A program made the position numbers and the translations under genes. This document shows positions 1 to 7,097 of a stretch of 64,000 bases of DNA, piece by piece. This DNA comes from Thauera humireducens. GTDB lineage: Bacteria > Pseudomonadota > Gammaproteobacteria > Burkholderiales > Rhodocyclaceae. Numbering within the stretch: the first letter of the stretch is position 1; each line of letters starts with the position of its first letter. Location: the NCBI RefSeq assembly GCF_001051995.2, contig NZ_CP014646.1:1922001-1986000 (forward strand), in the 5' to 3' direction. The notes beneath the pieces were generated by a model. It was not told the origin of the DNA. It searched no databases and saw only the letters and a program-made list of their open reading frames with translations.

Positions 1-188
1 AAGGAAGCGGGTTGAACAATGTCTACGCCCTCATCCTAGAGATTCCCCTACAGAAAATAAGGCATTGCGTTTTCCGTGGTGACGACCATCCGGAATCACC
101 CCAGACGGACGTGCGAATCAGTTGAAACCGCGCCCGGAAGGCGATACGTTGCGCCAGCAAGATGCCAACACGGACACGGGGCGGCCCC
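1..188. other. Intergenic leader before the LysR gene
   Basis: No convincing coding region is seen on either strand. The long minus-strand reading frame here is antisense to the regulator. The upstream neighbour that might be regulated lies outside the window. I see no clear promoter hexamers. Confidence 0.4.
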
Positions 189-1127
189 ATGAAAGACCAT
201 CAACTTCGAGCACTGGTACATGTGGCGGAATCCAGCTCGATCCGTGCTGCCGCGCGGGAGATGAACCTGAGCCAGAGCGCCCTCACCAAGGCCTTGCGCG
301 AGCTTGAGGAAGATGTCGGCGCACCGCTCCTGACCCGCAGCTACAAGGGCATCGAATTCACCGCCGCCGGTTCGGTGCTGCTCAGCCGCGCCCGGCTGGC
401 CCTGTCGATCCTGGACAAGGCGGTGGAGGAAGTGCGCCAGCTGCATGGCGGCCCCGGGTCACGGGTGGTCATTGCCGTCACGCCCATGGTCGGGGCGCTG
501 GTGCTGCCCCGGGTACTGCGCGAATACGAGCGCTTGCGGCCCGACACCGAGGTGCATCTCACCGAAGGGCTGCTGACCCAGGTGTTGCCCGATCTGATCG
601 AGGGCAGGCTCGATTTTGCGATTGCCGTCGCCGACCCTGCGGACCTGCCCTACGAGATCGCCTTTGAACCGCTGGGCCCCGCCGAAGCCGTACTCGCCGG
701 GCGCGTCGGCCACCCGCTGGCCGCTGCAAGGACCTGGGCCGAGCTGAGCGACGCGAAATGGGTGATCAACCTGAGTCCGGGCAGCCTCGGGCATGCCCTG
801 CTCGCCTGGGTGAAGCTGCAGGGACTCGCCCCACCCCGGAACATGATCCGCTGCGCCTCGACAATGCTGATGCTCGAACTGATGCAGCGCACCGACTGCA
901 TCGGGATCGGTCCAGCCAAGCTGTTCGAGGACCGCCTCGTCGGTCACGGCATCGAGCGCATCAACGTCACCCCCCCTGCCGCCGCCGATGAGCTTCGGCC
1001 TGCTGCGGCTGCGTGGCGTGCCGCTGTCGAGTGCAGCGAAGCCCATGGCGACACTGTTCTCGCGCTACCTCGCGCCGTGACCCGGAACAGGCCCCGACGC
1101 CTGCGACGGCCGCGTCAGACGGCGTAG
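189..1127 (+). CDS. LysR-family transcriptional regulator, probably frameshifted near its 3' end
   Basis: This is a DNA-binding LysR-type regulator. Residues 1-60 form the winged helix-turn-helix (core SSSIRAAAREMNLSQSALTKAL) and about 85-290 the effector-binding domain. The chosen start is the ATG before KDHQLRALV; the upstream in-frame ATG at 162 would add nine residues outside the family profile. The frame as given ends at 1127 in an Arg/Pro-rich tail unlike LysR proteins. Removing one C from the seven-C run at 970-976 restores a typical ending (PPMSFGLLRLRGVPLSSAAK) that stops at 1080 and gives 296 residues, the normal family length. So this is either a sequencing error or a real mutation. 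The target is unknown. The desaturase converges on it and ends at 1115, so the shifted frame overlaps that gene. Confidence 0.8.
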   Translation: MKDHQLRALVHVAESSSIRAAAREMNLSQSALTKALRELEEDVGAPLLTRSYKGIEFTAAGSVLLSRARLALSILDKAVEEVRQLHGGPGSRVVIAVTPMVGALVLPRVLREYERLRPDTEVHLTEGLLTQVLPDLIEGRLDFAIAVADPADLPYEIAFEPLGPAEAVLAGRVGHPLAAARTWAELSDAKWVINLSPGSLGHALLAWVKLQGLAPPRNMIRCASTMLMLELMQRTDCIGIGPAKLFEDRLVGHGIERINVTPPAAADELRPAAAAWRAAVECSEAHGDTVLALPRAVTRNRPRRLRRPRQTA

Positions 1128-2284
1128 CGGCGCAGGCGCTGAGAGAACTCCTGCAACTGCTGGATGCCGCTCTGCTCTGCACGTGCGATCCAGTCGTGCA
1201 ACTGGGCCAGCAATTGCTCGCGCGTCGCGTTCGAACGCGCCCAGATCGCCGCCAGCTCCTCGCGCATGGTCATCACGGTGCTCAGCGCTGCGCTCTCCTT
1301 GAGCACCACCTGCAACTGCTGCCGCTGCTCCTCGGCCAGACCACGGTCCTCGCCAGAGAGCACCCAGCGCTTCAGCGCACGGGCATCGAAGCGCACGCCG
1401 TGTGTGGACTTCAGGCGCTCGATCTCGTCGGCGCAGACGCGCTTCAGCGAGCGCATGTAGCGCGTCATCACGTCGTAGCGGTGGGTGACGATCGCCTGCA
1501 GGGTGTCGAAGTCGGGCACGTGCTTGGCCTCGCCGAAGCGCGGCGTCGGAATCACCTTCTTCGCCTTCGCCAGCCCCAGCAGCTCGAGGATGCGGATGTA
1601 CATCCAGCCGATATCGAACTCGTACCACTTGGACGACAGCTTGGCCGAGGTGGCGAAGCTGTGATGATTGTTGTGCAGTTCCTCGCCGCCGATGAGGATG
1701 CCCCACGGCGAGACGTTGCGCGACGCGTCCACGCAGTCGTAGTTGCGATAACCCCAGTAGTGCCCGATGCCATTGATGACGCCGGCCGCCCAGAACGGGA
1801 TCCACACCATCTGCACCGCCCAGATCGTCAGGCCCACCGCACCGAAGGCGATCAGGTCGATGATGAGCATGATCGACACACCCAGCACCGAGCGTCGATA
1901 GACATTGCGCTCAAGCCAGTCGTCCGGCGTGCCATGGCCGTAGCGCTGCAGCGTCTCCTGGTTCTTCGCCTCGGCGCGGTAGAGCTCGGCGCCTTCCCAC
2001 AGCACCTTGCGGATGCCGCGCGTCTGCGGGCTGTGCGGATCCTCGGGCGTTTCGCACTTGGCGTGGTGCTTGCGGTGGATGGCCGCCCACTCCTTGGTGA
2101 CCATGCCGGTGGTCAGCCACAGCCAGAAGCGGAAGAAGTGACTCGGGATGGGATGCAGTTCCAGTGCCCGATGTGCCTGATGCCGATGCAGGAAGATCGT
2201 CACCGAGGCGATGGTGATGTGGGTCAGGACCAGGGCCACGACGACGTAGCCCCACCAGGGAAGATCGAACAACCCGGTATACAT
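1115..2284 (-). CDS. Fatty acyl (delta-9 type) desaturase, membrane di-iron
   Basis: 389 residues. It belongs to the membrane-bound acyl-CoA/acyl-lipid desaturases, which put a cis double bond into acyl chains using O2 and thereby tune membrane fluidity. The three histidine boxes that bind the di-iron centre are all present: HRHQAH at 33-38, HRKHH at 70-74 and HNNHH at 204-208. Hydrophobic segments lie at about 10-32, 50-62 and 133-170. The C-terminal 150 residues are a charged, probably helical extension, common in proteobacterial members. The start is the ATG at 2284, with AAGGA about 11 bases upstream. It is transcribed alone, and a TAGAAT -10-like hexamer sits on the minus strand at 2321-2326. 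The exact substrate cannot be read from the sequence. Confidence 0.88.
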   Translation of the reverse strand: MYTGLFDLPWWGYVVVALVLTHITIASVTIFLHRHQAHRALELHPIPSHFFRFWLWLTTGMVTKEWAAIHRKHHAKCETPEDPHSPQTRGIRKVLWEGAELYRAEAKNQETLQRYGHGTPDDWLERNVYRRSVLGVSIMLIIDLIAFGAVGLTIWAVQMVWIPFWAAGVINGIGHYWGYRNYDCVDASRNVSPWGILIGGEELHNNHHSFATSAKLSSKWYEFDIGWMYIRILELLGLAKAKKVIPTPRFGEAKHVPDFDTLQAIVTHRYDVMTRYMRSLKRVCADEIERLKSTHGVRFDARALKRWVLSGEDRGLAEEQRQQLQVVLKESAALSTVMTMREELAAIWARSNATREQLLAQLHDWIARAEQSGIQQLQEFSQRLRRYAV

Positions 2285-2467
2285 GCGGATGAATATCCTT
2301 GAAAAACAGTGAGCTCAGCGATTCTACGTGAAGCGCGGAACGCCAGGCCGAGGGATTTCCCTTGTGCCGGCTGGCGATGCCGCAAGGTCCAGTCGTCGCC
2401 TGGCGAGACGGTTTGCGGCAGTCGAACTCAGACCTGCCCGGGCGCCGCGCGTTCCGCAGCGGCCAAC

Positions 2468-3067
2468 TCACCGCCTGAGCGGCAATGCGCTCACCGCGAC
2501 TGCATCGCGACGGTGCTGCAGCCAGTTCTCGCGATACGCGCGTGCAACCTCGCAATGGTCGCGCAGGATCAGCACGTTCTCCGAGTTCCGGTTCTGTGCC
2601 GACCAGGTGAAGTTGAACGAACCCGTGACCACGGCGCAGCCCGGTCCGTCCGCATCGACGATCAGCACCTTGTTGTGGGCCGCGTTGTACTTGGTCTCCA
2701 GCGCCACCGGCACGCCCGCCGCCAGCAGGCGCGGCAAGGCATTGCCCTTCTCGCGCCGGTTCATGCGCTCGTCCGCCAGCACCTGCACGTCGACGCCGCG
2801 CCGATGCGCCTTGACCATCGCATCGGCGATGCGGCGGTTGGTGAAGGCATAGGCCTGCACGTGCAGGCTGCGCCGTGCCTGGCCGATCACGCCGACGAGC
2901 AGCGACTCGACATCGTCGCGCGGCGTGAAGGCGACCTCGACCTGCCCCCGGCCGGCGAAGCGTTGCGAGGCCTCGAGGGGCCAGGCCGCCGGCAGCGACG
3001 CGCACAGCGCGGCCATCAACGCAATCCGCCGCAGCCTGCCCCGGCTGCAGCGATCAGGCACCGGCAA
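2468..3067 (-). CDS. Exported phospholipase D-like (Nuc-type) nuclease
   Basis: 199 residues. Single-domain member of the PLD superfamily, closest by eye to the plasmid-borne Nuc endonucleases, which act as dimers. The catalytic motif HNKVLIVD (HxKx4D) is followed by GSFNFTWSAQNRNSEN, the usual Nuc continuation. Residues 15-33 are hydrophobic and end in AxA-like positions, so a cleaved signal peptide and periplasmic location are likely. The ATG at 3067 overlaps the 3' end of the upstream methyltransferase gene by 14 bases. An internal ATG before AALCASLP would give a more compact signal peptide. The likely reaction is phosphodiester cleavage of DNA or lipid, but only the family is certain. 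Confidence 0.82.
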   Translation of the reverse strand: MPVPDRCSRGRLRRIALMAALCASLPAAWPLEASQRFAGRGQVEVAFTPRDDVESLLVGVIGQARRSLHVQAYAFTNRRIADAMVKAHRRGVDVQVLADERMNRREKGNALPRLLAAGVPVALETKYNAAHNKVLIVDADGPGCAVVTGSFNFTWSAQNRNSENVLILRDHCEVARAYRENWLQHRRDAVAVSALPLRR

Positions 3068-4355
3068 CCCGCTCCATCACCGCCGCGAAGAAACCGTCCG
3101 TATCATGGACATGGGGCAGCAGGCGCAGGCGCTCGCCGGTCGCGAGCGTCACACCCTGCTTGTCCAGCACCTCCTGCGCCGACACCGGGCGGAACGCCGG
3201 ATGGGCGGCGAGGAAGGCATCGACCACCGCATCGTTCTCCTCCGCGAGCAGACTGCAGGTCGCATACACGAGGCGACCGCCGGGACGCACGAGGCGCGCC
3301 GCGGCAGCGAGGATCGCGCCCTGCTTGGCGACCATTTCATCGACCGCTGCGGGCGACTGGCGCCACTTCAGGTCCGGGTTGCGGCGCAGTGTGCCCAGGC
3401 CGGTGCACGGCGCATCGACCAACACGCGGTCAGCCTTGCCGGCGAGGCGCTTCACCTTCGCGTCGTTCTCGTGCGCGATCAGCACCGGATGCACGTTCGA
3501 CAGGCCGGCGCGTGCCATGCGCGGCTTGAGCTTGGCCAGGCGCTTCTCCGACACGTCGAAGGCGTACAGGCGGCCCGTCGAGCGCATCATCGCGCCCAGC
3601 TGCAGCGTCTTGCCGCCAGCGCCGGCGCAGAAATCCACCACCAGTTCGCCGCGCTTGGGCTGGACCAGCAGGCCGAGCAGCTGGCTGCCTTCGTCCTGCA
3701 CTTCGAAACTGCCGTCGAGGAAGAGCGGATGCTTCTGCAGCGCCGGCTTGCCCGCCAGGCGCACCGCCTGCGGTGACAGCGCGCCCGGCTCGGCCCCGAT
3801 GCGATCCTCGCGCAGGCGCGCAAGCAGCGTGTCGCGGTCGATCTTGAGCACGTTGGCGCGCAGGTCGAGCGGCGCAGGCCGGTTGAGCCCCTGCGCCAGC
3901 GCCAGCACGCCTTCCTCGTCGAAGCTGCGCAGCAGGCGCTCGGCCAGCCAGTCGGGCAGGTCGGCGCGCTCGGCCAGCGTCGCCTCGCCCAGGCTCACGG
4001 CCTTGAGTTTCTCGATCCACTCGCGCTCGGTCGCCGAGGCCAGCCCCTCGAAGTTGCGCATCGGCCAGCCTTCGCCGCGGGCGAACCAGGCCAGCAGCAG
4101 CTCGCGCGGCGTCGCCTTGTCGCCCGCGAGACGGCGCAGCCAGCGCAGCCGGCGCAGCACCGCGTAGACCGTTTCGGCGATGAAGCCGCGGTCACGATGG
4201 CCCAGTTCGCGGTTGTCGCGGAAATGCCGCGACAGCACTGCATCGGCTGGAAACTCGAAGGCGAGCACGGTGCCGAGCGCCTGGGTGGCCTGGATGAACA
4301 GGGCGCGCGAGACAGCGCCTTCGGGGGTCTTTTCGGTCTTCTCGGTCTTTTTCAT
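3054..4355 (-). CDS. RsmB/NOP-family SAM-dependent rRNA cytosine-C5 methyltransferase
   Basis: 433 residues. The N-terminal 150 residues resemble the NusB-like RNA-binding domain of RsmB. The C-terminal half is a Rossmann methyltransferase. The SAM site is FCAGAGGKTLQL. The two catalytic cysteines of the m5C family are visible in DAPCTGLGT and YATCSLL. Family members methylate C967 of 16S rRNA or related positions. In many proteobacteria true rsmB sits beside fmt; here the neighbours are a DUF3108 gene and purN, so this may be a paralogue and I give no symbol. The N-terminus is a lysine/threonine-rich repeat (KKTEKTEKT). It lies 7 bases downstream of the DUF3108 gene and overlaps the PLD gene, suggesting one transcript. 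Confidence 0.88.
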   Translation of the reverse strand: MKKTEKTEKTPEGAVSRALFIQATQALGTVLAFEFPADAVLSRHFRDNRELGHRDRGFIAETVYAVLRRLRWLRRLAGDKATPRELLLAWFARGEGWPMRNFEGLASATEREWIEKLKAVSLGEATLAERADLPDWLAERLLRSFDEEGVLALAQGLNRPAPLDLRANVLKIDRDTLLARLREDRIGAEPGALSPQAVRLAGKPALQKHPLFLDGSFEVQDEGSQLLGLLVQPKRGELVVDFCAGAGGKTLQLGAMMRSTGRLYAFDVSEKRLAKLKPRMARAGLSNVHPVLIAHENDAKVKRLAGKADRVLVDAPCTGLGTLRRNPDLKWRQSPAAVDEMVAKQGAILAAAARLVRPGGRLVYATCSLLAEENDAVVDAFLAAHPAFRPVSAQEVLDKQGVTLATGERLRLLPHVHDTDGFFAAVMERVAGA

Positions 4356-4362
4356 ATCGGTG

Positions 4363-5547
4363 TCAATTCCTGTAGAGATCGGCCATCGGCTCGACCTCTT
4401 CCTTCAATTCGATCTGTTCGGTGAGCGCAACGCCGCCCACCTCGTCGCCTTCGGCGTTCTTCGTCGGCTCGCCCGCTGGCGTCAGACGCAACTGGATGGC
4501 CTGCTGGTCGAGCACCTCGCCCTCATCATCCGCGATGCGGATGCGCACCGGCAGCATGCCGTAGCGGCTGGCCAGCCAGATGTCGATGGTCAGGCTGCCA
4601 TCCTCGGCCTGTGCGCGCAGCCGCAGCGTATCGAGCCGGCCGATGGGCAGGCGCAGCCCTTCCGGCCCCACCACCTCGAGCAAGGCCGGCTTGGCGCTCT
4701 TGTTGGTCAGCACCGTCAGCGTCGCCGGCAGGCCGCCGGCGCCGACGATGCCGACCTGATGCCACAGGCTCAGCACATCCTGGTCGCCCGGCAGGATGCG
4801 CGCCGTGCGCGGCTCCCGGTTGCCTCGGCGGATGGTCGCCTGGCCGACGGCCCAGTCGAAATCCACCACCTCCGATGCACGGCCGCGTTGTTCCACGGTG
4901 AAGCGCAGGGGGCGCAGGCCGCGGTCGCCCACCTCGCCTTCGCTGCGCTGCGTGTAATGGAAGCTGCGCATCAGCGCCGCCACGCCGGTGGTCTTCAGCT
5001 CGACACGCATGTCGTAGCGCCGGGTATCGTGCGACCACTGATGGGTCGCCTGCCCGACCTCGAAGCCCTTGTCGCCCATCATCACCCGATAGACGATGCG
5101 CCCCTCGCGCGGCCAGCCGTCCGCATCCGCCACGTCGAAGGCCGCACCGGCCAAGGGATCGAGTTGCGGCACGGGCGGCACCAGCTCGGCCGGCGTGGGC
5201 AGATCGGCCCTCGTGGGCGCTGCCTCGACCGCGGGCGCGGCCAGCGCCACCTGCACGGATTCGGACTGCACCCTGGTCGCAGGCGCCGGACGGCTCGCCG
5301 GCTTGGGCGCGGGCCTGGGTTCGGGCTTCGGCGCCACGGGCGGCGGCACGCTGGGCGCGGGCGCCTCGGCAAGCGCCACCGGCGGCACAACCGGAGGTGG
5401 AGGGGGCACGATCAGGCGCGCCTGCATGAATGGCTCGGGCAACTCGGGCTCGACCGTCGGCGACACGCTCAGCTCGGCCCCGCCCAGCAGCGCGACATGC
5501 GCCACCAGCGAAATGCCAAGCGCGGCCAGGCCGTAACGGTCGATCAC
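4363..5547 (-). CDS. DUF3108 protein with TonB-like proline-rich N-terminus
   Basis: 394 residues. One N-terminal membrane segment (about 5-25) is followed by a long Pro/Ala/Lys-rich stretch (about 45-105, with repeated PKPEPRPAPKP-type units) like the periplasm-spanning linker of TonB. The C-terminal 250 residues look like the DUF3108 beta-rich periplasmic domain (YRVMMGDKGFEVGQATHQW, later WLASRYGMLPVRIRI). Function is unknown; the architecture suggests an inner-membrane-anchored protein reaching toward the outer membrane. It lies between purN (12 bases) and the methyltransferase (7 bases), as in other betaproteobacteria, where this gene commonly follows purN. The ATG start is well placed at the membrane segment. 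Confidence 0.8.
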   Translation of the reverse strand: MIDRYGLAALGISLVAHVALLGGAELSVSPTVEPELPEPFMQARLIVPPPPPVVPPVALAEAPAPSVPPPVAPKPEPRPAPKPASRPAPATRVQSESVQVALAAPAVEAAPTRADLPTPAELVPPVPQLDPLAGAAFDVADADGWPREGRIVYRVMMGDKGFEVGQATHQWSHDTRRYDMRVELKTTGVAALMRSFHYTQRSEGEVGDRGLRPLRFTVEQRGRASEVVDFDWAVGQATIRRGNREPRTARILPGDQDVLSLWHQVGIVGAGGLPATLTVLTNKSAKPALLEVVGPEGLRLPIGRLDTLRLRAQAEDGSLTIDIWLASRYGMLPVRIRIADDEGEVLDQQAIQLRLTPAGEPTKNAEGDEVGGVALTEQIELKEEVEPMADLYRN

Positions 5548-5559
5548 CGCGCCCGCTCC

Positions 5560-6201
5560 TCAATCCAGCGCAGGCACGGTAAAGCCCACGGCGTGGTCGC
5601 CTTCGCCCGCAAGGTGAACACGCCCCTGCCCGTCCACACTCAAGCGACCATCGACGAACCAGCGCACGGCCTGCGGATAGATGCGGTGTTCCTGCGCCAG
5701 CACGCGCGCCGCCAGGCGCGCCTCATCGTCGCCGGGCAACACCGGCACCACCGCCTGGACGATGATCGGGCCGCAGTCGAGCGTCGCCGTCACGAAATGC
5801 ACGGTCGCGCCATGCACGCGCACGCCAGCCTCCAGCGCGCGGCGGTGGGTGTGCAGGCCGGGAAAGGACGGCAGCAGCGAGGGGTGGATGTTGATCAGGC
5901 GGCCTTCGTAGCGCCGCACGAAATCGTCGGTCAGCACACGCATGAAGCCGGCGAGCACGACCAGGTCGGGCCGGTAGCCGTCGATGCATCCGGCCAGCGC
6001 CTGGTCGAAGGTGGCACGATCGGCATAGGCCTTGTGATCGACCACGGCGGTCTCGATGCCGCGCTCGGCGGCAAACGCCAGCCCGCTGGCGTCGGGACGG
6101 TTGCTGATCACCGCGGCGATGCGCGCACCGGGAATGGCGGCGTCGACAATGGCCTGCATGTTGCTGCCGCGGCCGGAAACGAGAATGACGATGGACTTCA
6201 T
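5560..6201 (-). CDS. purN: Phosphoribosylglycinamide formyltransferase 1 (GART)
   Basis: 213 residues. Transfers a formyl group from 10-formyl-tetrahydrofolate to GAR, step 3 of purine synthesis, in the cytoplasm. The N-terminus MKSIVILVSGRGSNMQ carries the phosphate-binding loop. The catalytic Asn and His are in INIHPSLLPSF and the catalytic Asp is in TLDCGPI. An upstream ATG would add ten residues (MPGRFSRIFQ); I prefer 6201 because the beta strand KSIVILVSG is the family N-terminus. It is first in a minus-strand run with the DUF3108 gene, the methyltransferase and the PLD gene. purM lies elsewhere in the window, at 26.6 kb. Confidence 0.95.
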   Translation of the reverse strand: MKSIVILVSGRGSNMQAIVDAAIPGARIAAVISNRPDASGLAFAAERGIETAVVDHKAYADRATFDQALAGCIDGYRPDLVVLAGFMRVLTDDFVRRYEGRLINIHPSLLPSFPGLHTHRRALEAGVRVHGATVHFVTATLDCGPIIVQAVVPVLPGDDEARLAARVLAQEHRIYPQAVRWFVDGRLSVDGQGRVHLAGEGDHAVGFTVPALD

Positions 6202-6233
6202 CTGGAAAATTCGACTGAAACGCCCGGGCACAT

Positions 6234-6986
6234 TCAGTACACGGGCAGAAAAACCGCGGTGGTCAGGTTCTGGACAACGCGCGTCACCGTGCGTTCGGTC
6301 TCGTCCTCGACCACGTCGGACAGCGCATCGAGCAGGCCGACGATGCGGCCGAACTCCCGCTCGAAGCTGAGGTTGGACGATTCGCCGAGTTCGTTCGACA
6401 GCAACAGCGGCTGTCCCTGCCCATCACGGGCCGACGCCAGCTTCCAGGCTGCGATCTCGACGTTGCGGGCCGCATTGTAGAGGTGCTGAGGCTCGAGATC
6501 ATCCAGAAGGTAAAAAACTTCGCGATCGCCGAAGGCCGACTGGACCATGCTCCCCAGCCCGACGATCAGGGCCTGGACACGGTCGCCGCGGAATTCGGGG
6601 TGCAGGGCGACGTGCAGCGCGTCGAGATCGCGCCGGTTGCCGAGCGATTCGAAACGCCAGCGGTGCTGCTCGTCGAAGATGCGCGAGATCGCCGCTTCGG
6701 CACTCGGCGCGCCGGCCTTGCGCCATTCACGCGGATTGCGCTTGTAGAGCTTGTCGGCCAGGCGGCGCAGGCTGGCGAAGATGTGCTGCTGGTGCGTCTC
6801 GGCCACACGGTTGATGTCCGTCTTGATCAGCTGCCGCGGATCGAAACCCCGCTCGCGCGTCGCATTCGGCGCCGTGCCGGGGGCGGAGCAGCCGGTCAGC
6901 GCCACGCTGGTTGCCACGACCAGCCCTGCGCACCGCCACGCCAGGGCGTGGCGATCGACCTTCGACGCGAGTGAAGTCTTACCCAT
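6234..6986 (-). CDS. Conserved hypothetical lipoprotein
   Basis: About 250 residues, family not recognised. The N-terminus has positive charges, then a hydrophobic stretch ending in VALTGC, a good lipobox, so the mature protein should begin at Cys and be lipid-anchored. The rest is soluble and mostly helical by eye, with charged stretches (EREFGRIVGLLDALSDVVEDETERTVTRVVQNL near the C-terminus). In-frame ATGs also occur at 6992 and 6995. The longer open frame running back into mutL is antisense and not real. It is divergent from mutL and precedes purN by 32 bases on the same strand, so it may share that transcript. Confidence 0.65.
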   Translation of the reverse strand: MGKTSLASKVDRHALAWRCAGLVVATSVALTGCSAPGTAPNATRERGFDPRQLIKTDINRVAETHQQHIFASLRRLADKLYKRNPREWRKAGAPSAEAAISRIFDEQHRWRFESLGNRRDLDALHVALHPEFRGDRVQALIVGLGSMVQSAFGDREVFYLLDDLEPQHLYNAARNVEIAAWKLASARDGQGQPLLLSNELGESSNLSFEREFGRIVGLLDALSDVVEDETERTVTRVVQNLTTAVFLPVY

Positions 6987-7061
6987 GCGCATCATCCCGG
7001 CGGGTGCTGTGCCCGCATCATACCGGAAGGCCCCCGCCGCAAACGCAGCAGGCCCGCAACG

Positions 7062-7067
7062 TATAAT
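7062..7067 (+). promoter_or_regulatory. Perfect TATAAT -10 hexamer upstream of mutL
   Basis: A consensus TATAAT lies 30 bases before the mutL start. No convincing -35 element is seen 16-18 bases upstream. A similar TATAATC-CGCGC context recurs before valS, which supports a genuine -10. Confidence 0.5.
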
Positions 7068-7097
7068 CGCGCCCTTCCCGACCGCTGCCTGCCGCCC

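Noticed and set aside
4180..6480. 766-codon plus-strand frame across rsmB-like, DUF3108 and purN genes
   Set aside because: It spans three well-supported minus-strand genes and has a His/Arg/Gly-rich translation, typical of GC-bias artefacts.
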